A stretch of 64,000 nt of DNA from Desulfamplus magnetovallimortis. GTDB lineage: Bacteria; Desulfobacterota; Desulfobacteria; Desulfobacterales; Desulfobacteraceae. The DNA is taken from positions 169,214 through 233,213 of the forward strand of contig NZ_LT828543.1 of the NCBI RefSeq assembly GCF_900170035.1. Reading direction: 5' to 3'. This document shows positions 27,194-36,133 of this stretch, in pieces. Each line of letters begins with the position of its first letter. The stretch's first letter is position 1. A model generated the notes under the pieces. That model did no database searches. It was not told the origin of the DNA and was given only the letters and a program-made list of their open reading frames with translations. Both the position numbers and the translations under genes were made by a program.

Positions 27194-27433
27194 TATATGA
27201 AAGTCTCCGTAACAGCCTGTTTTAAAAACGACTTTCATCCCTTCGATTGTGGCGGTAATCCGCCATGTACGTTATAAGAAAGTCCCCGTATTTCAAGGTT
27301 TTTTCAGGGCTTTCATGCTTCGTTGTGGCAAGATGGTTTTGCCATGGCCGTTATATAAAGTCTCAATAAATAGCTGTTTTTAAAACGACTTTCATTTCTT
27401 CGATTGTGGCGGGCATCCGCCATGTACGTTATA
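27194..27433. repeat. Family-3 palindromic repeats, three tandem copies
   Basis: Units join at TTATA. The first (27194-~27281) is almost identical over ~80 bp to the copy at 38480. The second carries GTTGTGGCAAGATGGTTTTG plus CCATGGCCGTTATA, and the third TTGTGGCGGGCATCCGCCA. The last TTATA supplies the TAA stop codon of the minus-strand AAA protein gene. Confidence 0.88.
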
Positions 27434-29024
27434 CCCATCCTATGGCAACGACATTAAGCATAATACCATCTATTTGATCCTGCCCGGACAGCTTTAAAAG
27501 AACATCTTCATCTTCAAGTGGTACAAAAATGGTTAGAGTCGTGGATTTATAATTTAATTTTTTAGCATATTTTACAGCCTGTTTTTTTGAGTGTTGCATC
27601 TCTGCTTGATCTTTAAAGCTCTTTACCTCAATAATACCTTTCTTGTTTTTGCATTTAAGGTGTAGATCAACCCTGCCATTGCCGGTTGGAAATTCAGGGC
27701 TTACGGTACAAAGCCTGCCAACCGCATTTTGCAGCCAAAAATAGAGATGAAAATGCCCCACATATTCTGTATATTGAAGGTCAGATCGTCTTGGTTGATC
27801 CTTCCATGGATTTATTCCCTTTGCCTTGAACCGTTTTAAATAATCTTTATATCTTTGAAGCAGTGCCGGAATATTAATGTATGATGAATCACCTCCTTCT
27901 TCTTCCTCAAAAACATCAGAGAGGGTATCTAAGGGATCAAGGGGCAAAATGGGCAGGCGTTCGCCAAAGAGGTCACCTGTAAGGGCATTGTAGAGTCTCA
28001 TTTGGATAAAGGGGCTGGAAAAACGGCAGATTTCATTTTTTTTTCCGTGTGTATCATTGATTGTTTCAAAATCAATAATTCCATTTAAATAGGCATAACT
28101 GCACCACTCTGAATCAATGGTGAATGGTTGATCTGAATTTGTGAAAAGCTCAACTATCTTATCTTTATATTTGCCCTTTGCTTTTTTGATAAGGTTTAAC
28201 ACTGTATTGTTCCACTCTCTGTATAAAGCTGCTCTGTAAACATCCTCCCAGGCAGAGATATCAATATTTTTTTGAGTTTCTGTGTTATATTTTTCAGTTA
28301 AAAGTTCTCCAAACCAACAGACAAGACCGGGTTGCCCCCGTGTGGTATCATATACGGTTTGAACAACTTCCGGATCAATGATCTGTCCGCTCTCATTCTG
28401 GTATTGTTCAAAGAGTTCAACAACTTCATCAATGGTAAAGTTGGGCACATGGAGAGATCGTTGAATATTAAAAGGAGAACCCCTTAGGCTGTCAACTCCA
28501 AGAACTGCCCTAACTCCAATGAGTGCAAGGCCATGGAGATTGAAGTTCTCTTTATCAAGATAGATGTCCCGAAACATTGTCACAAATTTATCTATAACAA
28601 GGGGTGGAAGTTTATCAAATTCATCAATAAAAAGGATCAAGGGTTTTTCAAAAATATCTGAAAAAATATCTGCAAACTCCTCCCATGTTCCGGGCTTCTC
28701 AATGTCAACCTTGAAAAATCTTCTGAAAAGCAGTGGAACACGGGAAAAAAAATCTTCAGGCGGATCACTCTCCTCTAAGGATATACCCTGCATTGACATC
28801 GTAACAATGGCAAATTGATCAGGGTATTTTTCTTCAATCTCTTTTTTAACTTGCCGCATGAGCCATGTTTTACCACACTGCCTTGGTGCCCATATGGTGA
28901 AGAAATGCCCTCTCTCTTCTGGAACACCTATAAGTTGATTACTACATTTCTCTATTAATTTTTTTCGAGGAACACAGAAATGATGCCTGCAATCCACAGG
29001 GCCGTATGAAAAAAAAGTTCTCAT
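27429..29024 (-). CDS. AAA-like ATPase with C-terminal PD-(D/E)XK nuclease domain
   Basis: 531 residues. Residues ~1-300 form an AAA-like P-loop NTPase: Walker A APRQCGKTWL near 45-55, Walker B PLILFIDEFDKL near 130-142, and an arginine-containing TTRGQPGLVCWFGELL helix. Residues ~430-520 contain the nuclease signature GNGRVDLHLKCKNKKGIIEVKSF (written as GNGRVDLHL and GIIEVKSF), i.e. D...E-x-K. Such AAA/PDDEXK proteins are multicopy accessory genes of unknown role, possibly in DNA recombination or defence. The stop codon is provided by the adjoining family-3 repeat. Confidence 0.87.
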   Translation of the reverse strand: MRTFFSYGPVDCRHHFCVPRKKLIEKCSNQLIGVPEERGHFFTIWAPRQCGKTWLMRQVKKEIEEKYPDQFAIVTMSMQGISLEESDPPEDFFSRVPLLFRRFFKVDIEKPGTWEEFADIFSDIFEKPLILFIDEFDKLPPLVIDKFVTMFRDIYLDKENFNLHGLALIGVRAVLGVDSLRGSPFNIQRSLHVPNFTIDEVVELFEQYQNESGQIIDPEVVQTVYDTTRGQPGLVCWFGELLTEKYNTETQKNIDISAWEDVYRAALYREWNNTVLNLIKKAKGKYKDKIVELFTNSDQPFTIDSEWCSYAYLNGIIDFETINDTHGKKNEICRFSSPFIQMRLYNALTGDLFGERLPILPLDPLDTLSDVFEEEEGGDSSYINIPALLQRYKDYLKRFKAKGINPWKDQPRRSDLQYTEYVGHFHLYFWLQNAVGRLCTVSPEFPTGNGRVDLHLKCKNKKGIIEVKSFKDQAEMQHSKKQAVKYAKKLNYKSTTLTIFVPLEDEDVLLKLSGQDQIDGIMLNVVAIGWV

Positions 29025-29044
29025 GGTTTTTACCTGTTTTTCTC

Positions 29045-32000
29045 TTATTGTGATTTAAAAAATGCCATCACTTTGCATGGCCCGGTAATGGGTCCAGTGG
29101 TGTATGTGGTTCCGGCAAGTGTTCCATTGCATCCAAGAACGTAGTTGATCATATATCCTGAATCCGGTGTCACTGTAAAAGTTGCAGAGCCGCCGTGGCT
29201 TACATCCACAGTGGCAGGGGAACTGGTTCCGTTGGTGTGGGAGACAGTTCCGTTGGCCGTGGCATGACCTGTCACTGTGTAGGTTTTTGGGGTAAAGGTG
29301 GCATTAAGTGTGCAGTCTCCCGTGATCACTCCGGAGGTATAGGTATTGCCAGACCATGCTCCGGAGGGACAGTTACCGGTGAAATTGTTAAACAGGTAAC
29401 CCCAGTCAGGTATTATGGTGAAGGTTGTTGTGTCATTATAATTAACTGTTCGGCTGGCGGGGCTTATGGTGCCACCTGTGCCGGCAGAGGCTGTGACTGT
29501 GTAGCTGTTCAGGGTAAATGTTGCAGTTACGGTGCAGTCTTCTGTTATGTTGCCGGTGGTATAAAAAGTGGAAATAGCTATGGGACCGGTTATGGTGGTG
29601 CCGCCGCAACCTGTAATCGTTGAAATTCTTGATCCTATGCCTGGTGTAATTGTAAGTGTAGTTGTATTGCTTGCGACTACAGTATGTGTATCTGGTGATA
29701 CTGTTCCACTTCCTGACCAGTAGCGTGCTGTGCCTGTTACCGTGTATAACAAAGGAACTGATGAAGAATAGATTAATTGAAGATATGGTCTGGTAGTTTC
29801 CGAGTAATATCCTGAAACGGCGGAACAATTGTGATTATACCCTGTAACCATCTTATAACCAGACTCATTGGAATAGGCAATGGAGTCAGAAGCACCTTGT
29901 GCATATCCAGTTCTGCAAGTTTGAATCAGTAAACTGTCAGTCCCATTCCATATAAATGGCGATGATGAAAAATCGGCAGTATGCCAACCTATATAAGTCC
30001 CTGAATATGACATATTTGGCCCCACAAGGGTCAAACCTGAACTATCTTCAAAAGTTGCATCACTGCTGAGCTGTGTTTTTGTAGTATGCCCCATGTAAAG
30101 ATCAAACAATACCTCGTTTGGAGTATTATCTGAAGTAACATACCATTGAATTCCAGTTATGTCAGATCCAGAAGGTACGCCTACATTGCTTAATTCTGTT
30201 GCTGTTATCAGTATCTGAACTTTGGCATTGGTAAAAGTTGTTGGGATTAATGGAAAGGTTTCACTTGCATTTGACCCACTATTTGTGCCGATTGTAACGG
30301 TTTGGCTATAGCTCCACTTAGCATATAGCGTAATTGATACGTTATCTGTATAACTTCCACCTTCAGCATAATCTGTGCCTGATCCGTCAGCAGCAGTATT
30401 CCAGCCATCAAAAGTATATCCTGTTTTAGCAAGAGTACCTGTGTTGGTCGCAAGGTTAAGGGCAATATCATGAAGCTTAGTCTGCTGACCTGGCACAGCA
30501 CCGCTGGTTGCACCATTGGAATCGTAGGATATTCCGTATATATCTTGAGTCCATGCTGTAATACCACCAATGGTTAGAGAGTTAGAACCTTTAGAATCAG
30601 TAACCGTACTCCCTGAACTTTGATTCATTGTGTAATGAGATACAAGATTAGCATAATTTGGGTGCCCAATTGTTACAATTTGATCTTTCCATGATGATAT
30701 TGTTGCTTCATCTAAAGCGGTACTCCAGATACGTAAATCTTTTATTGCACCATGAAAAAATTGATTATAAGTTCCAGTAATTAAATCCCCAACTCGCAAT
30801 TCAGAATTAGAAGGAATTGATAATGTAGGAGAAACTGTCCTGCTTTGTTGAAAAACACCGTTGACATAGAATGTCTCTGTTGTTCCATTGTATGTTCCGG
30901 CCAGATGAATCCATGAATGTTGAGGCATAAGGTATGGTGTCGTCCAATCGTTACTTGCTCCCCAATGGTTGATTACCAAATATCCAGAAGAGTTGAATCC
31001 TACTTGAACACTATTATCGTTTATCCCATCCACTCCCCAACTGAAAACTTTTCTGTCCTGTCCTGTAGTTGTGGCTGCATTTACCCACATCTCCCATGAG
31101 TAAGCAGAGTTTCCAGAAGGGATACCTGTGGAAGAATTTTTAACGCCATAACCTGATGCTCCATTTAAATACAGGACGTAATCAGGAACAACCGCAGTCC
31201 ACACCGCATAAAGCGTCATGTTTGAGGCTCCCATGACAAAGCTGTCACCAGACTGATATGTCATCCCGCTTCCGTCGGACGCTGTATTCCAACCTGCAAA
31301 ATCGTACCCCGTCTTCACAAGGGTTCCTGTATTACCCAGAACGGTGATACTGTCGCCCTGTGCATAGCTGTTTCCATCTGCGGGAGGGGTGCCGCTATCC
31401 GCACCGTTGCCTTCATAGGTTACTGAATAAAAGATATCAACCCCGCCGGTGAGTTCTATTTCAAAATTGTCAATACCTCCTGTCCTGCTTCCATCAGCAG
31501 AAAAAAAGACATACAGTGCACTGGCACCTGCAATGTCGCTATTTGTCAAGGTCGTCGTATGTTCCGTATGCAGTGTTCCAATGTTACCATTGTCGTCTGA
31601 ATTTTTAATCCGAAATGTCAAATCAAAATCATTACCGGTTTTGGCTTCAACAATAAGCTCGAAAAAATACCAGGTGGCAGGGGAATATGTCATATCACCA
31701 CCTGTCCAGCTCAGAGCTGACCCGAGGGCATTGTTGAGCCAGTTCCCACCCCCTCCATGAAAGGAAATCCCCAGAAAATTTCCGGAACCAGGCATTCCCA
31801 CAGAACCTGAAGCCGAATTGATGGTCTCTGTTGAAAAACCCAATGCCCCATAACCTGAATTGGCTGCCATTTTAAAGTAGGCGGACAGTGTATATACACC
31901 CCCTTCAGTGACATTGTAAGACTCTTTTGCAGTCCATATCTGATCAGAAGATGATGTAGAGACTAAGATTCCGCCTCCCCCTCCCAAGCCTGCTGTGGCA

Positions 32001-35000
32001 TCCCAGACAAAGGGATCGCCGGATCCGTTCGTGCCTTCGGTAAAATTGTCCGTAAGAGAATTCGATGTTGAAAATTCTTGAAGTTTGGTCACCGTTACCG
32101 GTGCCGGTTCCCGATAGGCAACATACAATCCCACCCCTGGAGACAGACCGGAGGTTTCATCGCTGTTGTAATAGCTGCTGACGTAACCCGATAAAGCGGT
32201 CACCCCTGTGCTTCCCGAAACACTCCCAGTATAAAGAAGGGCTGTGCCTCCAGGACCCACGGTGGCTGAGCCACCGCTTACAATTATGTTTCCACCTGTA
32301 GCTGTACCTGCTCCACTTGCCTTTCCTGCATTTAGCATTATTGCAGCAGGGGACGTTGATGTATCATCGGTTGACATTGCTCCAGTAAGAGTTAAATCAC
32401 CTGTGTCAACAACACCTGATGCAATATCAATGGTTCCTGTGGCTGAAATTGCTCCAAGTGAAAGGGCATTTGTATCCAAAACTGAAACATTTCCCGAAGA
32501 TACTGGTATGCTTAAAACTCCAGTGAAATCGTTAAGCTCATGTAGCAGAGAGATATTATCTGTTGAGGTTGCGGTTATTGTTGTATTGCCACCACAGATA
32601 ATTTGTCCTCCATCAGAGGTTGTTGTTCCAGATTGCCCAGCTACATTGCCAGATATTGAAGTAATGTTAATGTTGCCTGACCCATTTGTTTTAACACTGC
32701 TTCCTGCGTTGATATTTATTGCATTACTGCCTGTCCCTTTTGTTCCTGTTATTGTTGTGGTTCCGTTTTCACTTCTTACCTTACCTGCACCTGATAAATA
32801 ACCACCAGTATCAGTGAACCACGTATCTCCAACAGCAATACCATCTGATCCCCCTTTACCAATACCTTTAATGGTTACTGTACCTGCTCCAGTTGTAGTG
32901 ATATTACCTGAAAGATTAACACCTCTTGCATGAGATACACCTCCTGCTGTGCTACCTTTTCCTATTAAAGAAATATTTCCTCCACCTGCTGCAATATCAC
33001 CATTAATAGCTACTCCTCTCATTATGGAATTATTTTCATCTACAATTAAGTTTGTACCTATTGCATAATCACTTAAAGGATCGATTCCTCCTCCTATAGT
33101 TACACTACCCCCATTGGTGGTTATGGAGCTGCCACGGGGAAGCCAGACTGCTCCCGTTTCAGAATCTAAAGTTGCCAGATAACGAGAATTAAGCACCACA
33201 TTTAAAGCATTGCTTAAAGATGTGATAATACCCGGTATTCTTATTAGTCTATCTGCAGCAGCTATTTTATCAGTAAAAACAATATTACGGGAAGCCTTTA
33301 GAGTCAGGGTTGCCGTATCTCCCGCTGTTTTGCTTATAGTTCCGCTTAAATTAATATCTCCAGGCTCTCCCGCACCGCTTCCAGTGGTTATTACAACCGA
33401 TGTGCCAGCATTAAGTTTATCTTCTATCTCTGAAATTGAAACTGTTGCACCAGTGGCGTATGGAGTCCAAGTATCAGTACCACCGTCTGACGACCATAAG
33501 CCTCCGCTGCTCGACGTACTGATTGTGGTGTTGTAGGTAGCAGGAGTTGGCACAGCCGCACCCCATCTTGAAAAACCATCTTGACCTGTTACTGTTATAG
33601 TGTTGTTAGCAGTGTCGATGGTTCCGCCTGAGATGCTCCAATTAGTTCCACCGTCTGGTGATTTCCACAATTTTAAATCTGCTTCTGTCAATCCATTGAG
33701 TTCTGAATCATTATAATTAAAAACAAGAGTGGCATTTAATCCTGTGTTGGTTGTCGGATTAATATCGTAATATCTTAAAATGCTTGGATTACCGCTGATG
33801 GTTTGGGCTGTGTGTGCTCTTGTTATGGTTGTGCTTCCCATGTTTGCACTTGTGGTTAGAACAGTACCAAGACCTGCTACATTCTCATCGGTTATATTGC
33901 TTAAATCTCTTGTGGTGGTTATATTTCCTGAACCTGAAGCATTGAGGTTGTAGCTTCCCTCAACAAGGGTTCCAGAACTTCCAAGTGTGATGCTCCTGCT
34001 TTGCATATCAATATCTTTACCAAGCAGAAAATTTCCATTAACTGAAAAGTCAGAGCTTAAAGTCGGCGTTGCATTGCTTGAAAAAAAGAGACTGTTTACA
34101 GTTGGGGTGCCCGAAATAACAACTTCATTGGCAAGGGAGCTTAACTTGTAAAGCCCTACATTGTCTGTTGATGCTGGAGCTGAATTTCTGCTCCAGTTGC
34201 CAGCCGTTGCCCAAGCATTATCTTCAGAGCCAATCCAAGTGTTAAATGCAGTTGAATCTACCCAATCAGTAGCTTGATCCATATTGGTAAGAGTGCCGTT
34301 ATTGGCATTTGCGGTCATATCATAAAGCGTTGTCCCGTCAGATTGATCCATACGATAATAGGCAACTAAATTTGCGTCACTGCCATTTAGGGTGTTCATC
34401 ATGTTTTCGCGGATTTGATCATCAGTTCGGGCAACATTCCAGATACGGACTTCGTCGATCTCACCATTAAAATAACGCGTTCCTGATTCAGCAAGAAAAT
34501 CTTTTCCAATAATTACTGGATCGCTGTTTGCCGCAACAGTATAAGGTATGCCACTTAATGTCTGCTCTACCCCGTTTAAATATACTTTTTTTGTTCCACC
34601 ACTATTAATTGCTGCAATATGGTGCCATTGGTCAAGAGTAAGAATTCCATTTGCGGTTGACATGTCATCAAAACGGATTCCGCTATAAGGAGAATCAAAA
34701 GTTAAACGTAAGGTATATCCATAAGATTCTTGAGTATGATATTTTCCTACAATGCCTCCAAGCAAATTGAAACTTCGTGGCTTTATCCATGCTTCAATCG
34801 TGTAATTACTCTCATTAGTGAAACTTAATTGTGCATTATGTGGAATATTTACATAATCATTTGATCCATCAAAATCCAAAGCCTTTCTTGGTCCTGCAAA
34901 TGCCCCTGATGCTTTCCAGGTTGCACCGTTGGTAATTGTGCCTGGGTTGCTGTTGTCGCTGTTGTCAGTTAAAGTTATTCCGCTGCCATCGCTCATTTTG

Positions 35001-35617
35001 TAGTAGGCTTTTAGATTTGCATTAGGAGTTGTGATCTCTTTATACATATTTGCTTTGATTTCTGCTTCTGTGCGTGCTGTATTCCAAACACGGACTTCGT
35101 CCATCATTCCGTCTATAAATCGATTATCACCGATTTTGTTGTTGCCAATAAAAAAAGAACTGTTGGACGTAACAGTTCCACTTAATAAATTACTTGTATC
35201 AAGCACCCCATTTATATATAGCTTCATACCAGATGAAGTGTCATAAACACCTGCAATATGATACCATTTATTTGCTTCCAATGCTAAAGTTCCATTCAGT
35301 ATCTGTGGTGATCCACCTATATTAATGACAAATTGTGCTTGATTCAGAGGTAAAGGTACTCCTCCATCTCCAAGTCGCAAATAAGCAAAATTTCCATCCT
35401 GTTCTGTTCCAATCAAGCTGATAACCCCCTGTCCAGGGTTATCAAAATTATTTAATTTCACCCAACACTCTAGTGTAAGAGTTGATCCACTGAGATCTAT
35501 AGAGCCACAATCTACATAGTCATCTGTCCCATCAAAGTTTAGGGCGTAGTTAGTAGCATGAGCTACGCTTGCGAGTGTCAGCAAGGCCATTGATATTATT
35601 AAAATTCGTTTTGTCAT
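29045..35617 (-). CDS. Giant secreted LamG / InlB-repeat surface protein
   Basis: 2190 residues with a signal peptide (MTKRILIISMALLTLASVAHA). LamG/concanavalin-like domains lie at ~24-200, ~243-430 and ~1480-1660. A region at ~460-690 resembles exported repeat proteins. A long Ser/Thr/Gly-rich haemagglutinin-like beta region spans ~700-1170. Two InlB B-type repeats (~1397-1475, ~1690-1768; GYDFAGWNTASDGSG, GYTFDGWNTAADGSG) flank the third LamG. A domain at ~1770-1960 (YMGHTTKTQL, WHTADFSSSPFIWNGTDSLL) recalls one in gliding-bacterium surface proteins. Three divergent InlB-like repeats end the protein. There is no membrane anchor or sorting signal. It is probably a glycan-binding adhesin. Confidence 0.88.
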   Translation of the reverse strand: MTKRILIISMALLTLASVAHATNYALNFDGTDDYVDCGSIDLSGSTLTLECWVKLNNFDNPGQGVISLIGTEQDGNFAYLRLGDGGVPLPLNQAQFVINIGGSPQILNGTLALEANKWYHIAGVYDTSSGMKLYINGVLDTSNLLSGTVTSNSSFFIGNNKIGDNRFIDGMMDEVRVWNTARTEAEIKANMYKEITTPNANLKAYYKMSDGSGITLTDNSDNSNPGTITNGATWKASGAFAGPRKALDFDGSNDYVNIPHNAQLSFTNESNYTIEAWIKPRSFNLLGGIVGKYHTQESYGYTLRLTFDSPYSGIRFDDMSTANGILTLDQWHHIAAINSGGTKKVYLNGVEQTLSGIPYTVAANSDPVIIGKDFLAESGTRYFNGEIDEVRIWNVARTDDQIRENMMNTLNGSDANLVAYYRMDQSDGTTLYDMTANANNGTLTNMDQATDWVDSTAFNTWIGSEDNAWATAGNWSRNSAPASTDNVGLYKLSSLANEVVISGTPTVNSLFFSSNATPTLSSDFSVNGNFLLGKDIDMQSRSITLGSSGTLVEGSYNLNASGSGNITTTRDLSNITDENVAGLGTVLTTSANMGSTTITRAHTAQTISGNPSILRYYDINPTTNTGLNATLVFNYNDSELNGLTEADLKLWKSPDGGTNWSISGGTIDTANNTITVTGQDGFSRWGAAVPTPATYNTTISTSSSGGLWSSDGGTDTWTPYATGATVSISEIEDKLNAGTSVVITTGSGAGEPGDINLSGTISKTAGDTATLTLKASRNIVFTDKIAAADRLIRIPGIITSLSNALNVVLNSRYLATLDSETGAVWLPRGSSITTNGGSVTIGGGIDPLSDYAIGTNLIVDENNSIMRGVAINGDIAAGGGNISLIGKGSTAGGVSHARGVNLSGNITTTGAGTVTIKGIGKGGSDGIAVGDTWFTDTGGYLSGAGKVRSENGTTTITGTKGTGSNAININAGSSVKTNGSGNINITSISGNVAGQSGTTTSDGGQIICGGNTTITATSTDNISLLHELNDFTGVLSIPVSSGNVSVLDTNALSLGAISATGTIDIASGVVDTGDLTLTGAMSTDDTSTSPAAIMLNAGKASGAGTATGGNIIVSGGSATVGPGGTALLYTGSVSGSTGVTALSGYVSSYYNSDETSGLSPGVGLYVAYREPAPVTVTKLQEFSTSNSLTDNFTEGTNGSGDPFVWDATAGLGGGGGILVSTSSSDQIWTAKESYNVTEGGVYTLSAYFKMAANSGYGALGFSTETINSASGSVGMPGSGNFLGISFHGGGGNWLNNALGSALSWTGGDMTYSPATWYFFELIVEAKTGNDFDLTFRIKNSDDNGNIGTLHTEHTTTLTNSDIAGASALYVFFSADGSRTGGIDNFEIELTGGVDIFYSVTYEGNGADSGTPPADGNSYAQGDSITVLGNTGTLVKTGYDFAGWNTASDGSGMTYQSGDSFVMGASNMTLYAVWTAVVPDYVLYLNGASGYGVKNSSTGIPSGNSAYSWEMWVNAATTTGQDRKVFSWGVDGINDNSVQVGFNSSGYLVINHWGASNDWTTPYLMPQHSWIHLAGTYNGTTETFYVNGVFQQSRTVSPTLSIPSNSELRVGDLITGTYNQFFHGAIKDLRIWSTALDEATISSWKDQIVTIGHPNYANLVSHYTMNQSSGSTVTDSKGSNSLTIGGITAWTQDIYGISYDSNGATSGAVPGQQTKLHDIALNLATNTGTLAKTGYTFDGWNTAADGSGTDYAEGGSYTDNVSITLYAKWSYSQTVTIGTNSGSNASETFPLIPTTFTNAKVQILITATELSNVGVPSGSDITGIQWYVTSDNTPNEVLFDLYMGHTTKTQLSSDATFEDSSGLTLVGPNMSYSGTYIGWHTADFSSSPFIWNGTDSLLIQTCRTGYAQGASDSIAYSNESGYKMVTGYNHNCSAVSGYYSETTRPYLQLIYSSSVPLLYTVTGTARYWSGSGTVSPDTHTVVASNTTTLTITPGIGSRISTITGCGGTTITGPIAISTFYTTGNITEDCTVTATFTLNSYTVTASAGTGGTISPASRTVNYNDTTTFTIIPDWGYLFNNFTGNCPSGAWSGNTYTSGVITGDCTLNATFTPKTYTVTGHATANGTVSHTNGTSSPATVDVSHGGSATFTVTPDSGYMINYVLGCNGTLAGTTYTTGPITGPCKVMAFFKSQ

Positions 35618-36133
35618 TTTAGATTCTTCCTATAATAATAGTTCGAGAAATTTTTTTGTAACATTAAAAAAGAATCGACAAGTATTCTCCAAAATTGGAA
35701 AACTGTGTTTTACACAACATTGCAGTCCAACAAAGGAGATATCTGTGAGAATAATAAACCGTATTTTCTCCCAAATGTCCAACATAAGCAAACTCAGCAT
35801 AAATTTTTACTGACACTTTTTTCAACTATAATGCTACGACAAGGTCGAATGAACTTTCGCAACATGGGGTGCTATAGCAATTTGAACGAAAAAATTTATT
35901 CGAAAAATGCCACCCTTCATATGACCTCAAAAGTACTTTACACTTTTTTGTGAGAGGTTACCTAAAAATGGGGATCTGCTTCATGAAAGTGTAAACCAGA
36001 AAATGAAACATGCCCGAAAAATTTTAGAAAATCATTCTATTTTAAACTTTTCAATCTAAAAAATACCCTTCAATATGAGGAACTCATTAACTACGGTGCT
36101 ATCAGCTCTTAAAACTGTCCGAAGCATTGAAAA
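35618..36133. repeat. Gap containing a family-4 palindromic element (35901-36022)
   Basis: The gap upstream of the giant gene holds one recognisable element at ~35901-36022. It carries CCCTTCATATGACC, AGTACTTTACACTTTTTTG, then GAAAGTGTAAACC and ATGAAACATGCCC, in inverted arrangement. The remainder (35640-35900) is AT-rich; its only signal is AGGAAG 8 bases before the giant gene start on the minus strand. Confidence 0.65.

Noticed and set aside
29195-29623. 142-codon Gly/Cys-rich open frame on the plus strand
   Set aside because: It is antisense to the InlB-like repeats of the giant gene and has no start signal.
32244-32801. 185-codon open frame on the plus strand
   Set aside because: It is antisense to the Ser/Thr/Gly-rich region of the giant surface protein. 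Its Val/Pro-rich composition is that of a complementary-strand shadow.
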